In this document: positions 54,052-55,252 of the stretch, piece after piece
Layout: each line of letters opens with the position of its first letter
How positions within the stretch are numbered: the first letter of the stretch is position 1
Source: Lachnospira sp. UBA2821
GTDB taxonomy: Bacteria > Bacillota > Clostridia > Lachnospirales > Lachnospiraceae
Direction: 5' to 3'
Assembly (NCBI GenBank): GCA_002351535.1
Contig: DEGR01000058.1
Coordinates: 1-55,252 of the forward strand
DNA: 55,252 nt
Notes under the pieces: generated by a model
Told to the model about the DNA's origin: nothing
What the model saw: the letters and a program-made list of their open reading frames with translations, nothing else
The model's database searches: none
Program-made: the position numbers and the translations under genes

Positions 54052-54861
54052 ATGAACGATTATAGATTAATTGCACTTGATATAGATGGAACGTTAACAA
54101 ATTCACAGAAGAAAATAAGTCCCCCTACTAAGGAAGCTCTTCTTGATATACAAAGTCAGGGGTATATTGTGGTTATCGCTACAGGAAGACCAACAGGCGG
54201 TGTAAGGGAGCTTGCAGACGAACTTGAACTTGACAAATTTGGAAGCTATGTTCTGTCATTCAACGGTGGTAATATTACTAACTGGAAGACTAAAGAAGTA
54301 ATCTACCGCGAGGAACTTCCAAAGGATACAATTCCCGACCTTTATAAATTCGCTGTCTCAAATGGTTTTGGAATCATAACCTATGAAAATGACACAATAA
54401 TTGCCGGCACAGACATTAACAAATATATGCAGATTGAATCCGACATCACAAAACTTCCGATTAAGAAAGTTGATAACTTCACTGAATATGTTAATTTTCC
54501 ATGTACAAAATGTCTCATAAGTGGTGAACCCGAACAAATCGAAAATGCTGAGAAAGAACTTAAGAAGCATTATAATTCCCTTCTTAACATATTCCGTTCA
54601 GAACCATTTTTCCTTGAAATAATGCCTAAAGGCATTGATAAAGCCCACTCACTCCTAAAGCTTTTAACTTCTCTCGGTCTTACTGCTGAACAGATGATAT
54701 GCTGTGGTGACGGCTTCAACGACATATCAATGATTGAAGTGGCAGGTCTCGGTGTTGCAATGGAAAATGCACAGGAACTGGTAAAAGAAGCCGCCGACTA
54801 TGTAACAAAATCAAATGATGATAATGGAATACTACATGTAATTAATAAATTTATGCGTTAG
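54052..54861 (+). CDS. Cof-type HAD-superfamily phosphatase
   Basis: A 269-residue Cof/YidA-like enzyme with the HAD nucleophile motif ALDIDGTLTN at the start, VIATGRPTGG, a large C2 cap (~85-190), the motif-3 lysine in PKGIDKAHSL, and CCGDGFNDISM near 225. Such enzymes dephosphorylate sugar phosphates or cofactors; the substrate is unknown. The start is the ATG at 54052, with GAGG 6 bases upstream; an ATG at 54040 lies within that site. Confidence 0.92.
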   Translation: MNDYRLIALDIDGTLTNSQKKISPPTKEALLDIQSQGYIVVIATGRPTGGVRELADELELDKFGSYVLSFNGGNITNWKTKEVIYREELPKDTIPDLYKFAVSNGFGIITYENDTIIAGTDINKYMQIESDITKLPIKKVDNFTEYVNFPCTKCLISGEPEQIENAEKELKKHYNSLLNIFRSEPFFLEIMPKGIDKAHSLLKLLTSLGLTAEQMICCGDGFNDISMIEVAGLGVAMENAQELVKEAADYVTKSNDDNGILHVINKFMR

Positions 54862-54883
54862 AATACTTTACTGATTACCTTAT

Positions 54884-54944
54884 AAAAAAACCCCATTTTA
54901 TGTACTTATACTATGATATGTATATAAAATGGGGGTTTTTCTTT
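54884..54944. terminator. Bidirectional terminator after the Cof-type gene
   Basis: AAAAACCCCATTTTAT (54886-54901) pairs with ATAAAATGGGGG and T5 (54924-54940) around a 22-base loop. T tracts flank it on either strand, so it serves the phosphatase gene and the convergent gene on the right. Confidence 0.85.
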
Positions 54945-55016
54945 ATATTTTAATAATAATATTTTTATAATGTTATTTTTGTTATGTTATTTTTCGATAT
55001 TTTGATAAAAACTCAA
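54945..55016. other. AT-rich spacer before the Big_2 gene end
   Basis: These 72 very AT-rich bases hold no gene and contain no second hairpin of note. Confidence 0.5.
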
Positions 55017-55252
55017 CTATTTTATTTTGACAGTAATTGTTATTTTTGCTCTGCTGTTATCCTTCGAAATAGCTGTTATTTTAACCGACTTACCCTTTCC
55101 TGCTTTCTTCGTAACTACAACTCCTTTTGAATTAACAGTTGCATACTTTGTATTACTGCTCTTCCATGTAACTTTTTTATTAGATGCATTTGATGGAGTA
55201 ATAACGGCTGTCATTTTCACTGATTTGCCTGCCGTAACTGTAGTTTTAGAAG
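55017..55252 (-). CDS. C-terminal end of a Big_2 (bacterial Ig-like) repeat protein, partial
   Basis: The reading frame is open to the window edge, so only the last ~77 residues are seen. It reads TAGKSVKMTAVITPSNASNK, VTWKSSNTKYATVNSKGVV and VKITAISKDNSRAKITITVKIK, the Big_2 pattern of strand-rich Ig-like domains on secreted or surface proteins. A GTG at 55220 is inside the frame and is not the true start. No sortase motif is present at the end. The full protein lies beyond the window. Confidence 0.87.
   Translation of the reverse strand, partial: SKTTVTAGKSVKMTAVITPSNASNKKVTWKSSNTKYATVNSKGVVVTKKAGKGKSVKITAISKDNSRAKITITVKIK

Overview
The window looks like a low-GC, Gram-positive, anaerobic Firmicute, most likely a Lachnospiraceae-type gut bacterium. 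This is inferred from AT-rich codon use, strong AGGAGG-type ribosome binding sites, VanW, DUF951, DUF4080 and LCP proteins, a methyl-accepting chemotaxis protein and Firmicute-type operons. No rRNA or tRNA gene was seen, and the genus cannot be fixed from the sequence alone.

Region 1 (1-~8.6 kb) is mobile DNA. A complete IS4-type insertion sequence starts at base 1. Next comes the end of a conjugative or mobilizable element, all on the minus strand: a ParB-like protein, a ParM actin-like ATPase, a ParR-like protein, an AbiEi/AbiEii toxin-antitoxin pair, a long hairpin-rich non-coding stretch that is a good oriT candidate, MobC and a MobP-type relaxase. The element appears to stop at the 3' end of the 23S rRNA methyltransferase gene rlmD. 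No integrase is in view.

Region 2 (8.6-32.7 kb) is mostly housekeeping chromosome: rlmD, the YhaM-type exoribonuclease, a membrane HtrA-like protein with all three catalytic positions replaced, mutS2, a two-component system, trmL, an aminotransferase with its Lrp-type regulator, an AIR-synthase-like protein, and a VanW surface protein with a QNGDN repeat tail. Then come a 34-residue membrane peptide not called as a gene by length, a TPR-like protein, a DUF951/YcxB/radical-SAM/exonuclease operon, a large protein with a divergent cyclic-nucleotide-binding fold followed by a chemotaxis receptor, and an operon joining a zinc-ribbon membrane protein, a DUF5685 protein and a J-domain protein.

Region 3 (32.8-48.7 kb) is one long minus-strand exopolysaccharide locus. 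It holds a priming glycosyl-1-phosphate transferase, GT4 and GT2 transferases, an O-antigen-ligase/Wzy-type polymerase, the full GDP-D-glycero-D-manno-heptose set (hddC, hddA, gmhB, gmhA), a Wzx flippase, a 1099-residue diguanylate cyclase with TPR repeats, and a membrane GT2. The cluster predicts a heptose-containing surface glycan whose making may be tied to cyclic di-GMP. No chain-length/BY-kinase gene is present in the window.

Region 4 (48.7 kb-end) holds divergent cell-surface genes: an LCP ligase that could attach the glycan to the wall, a membrane-anchored secreted protein, a PMT-type mannosyltransferase with an inserted jelly-roll-like domain, a Cof-type HAD phosphatase, and the C-terminal end of a Big_2 repeat protein running off the window.
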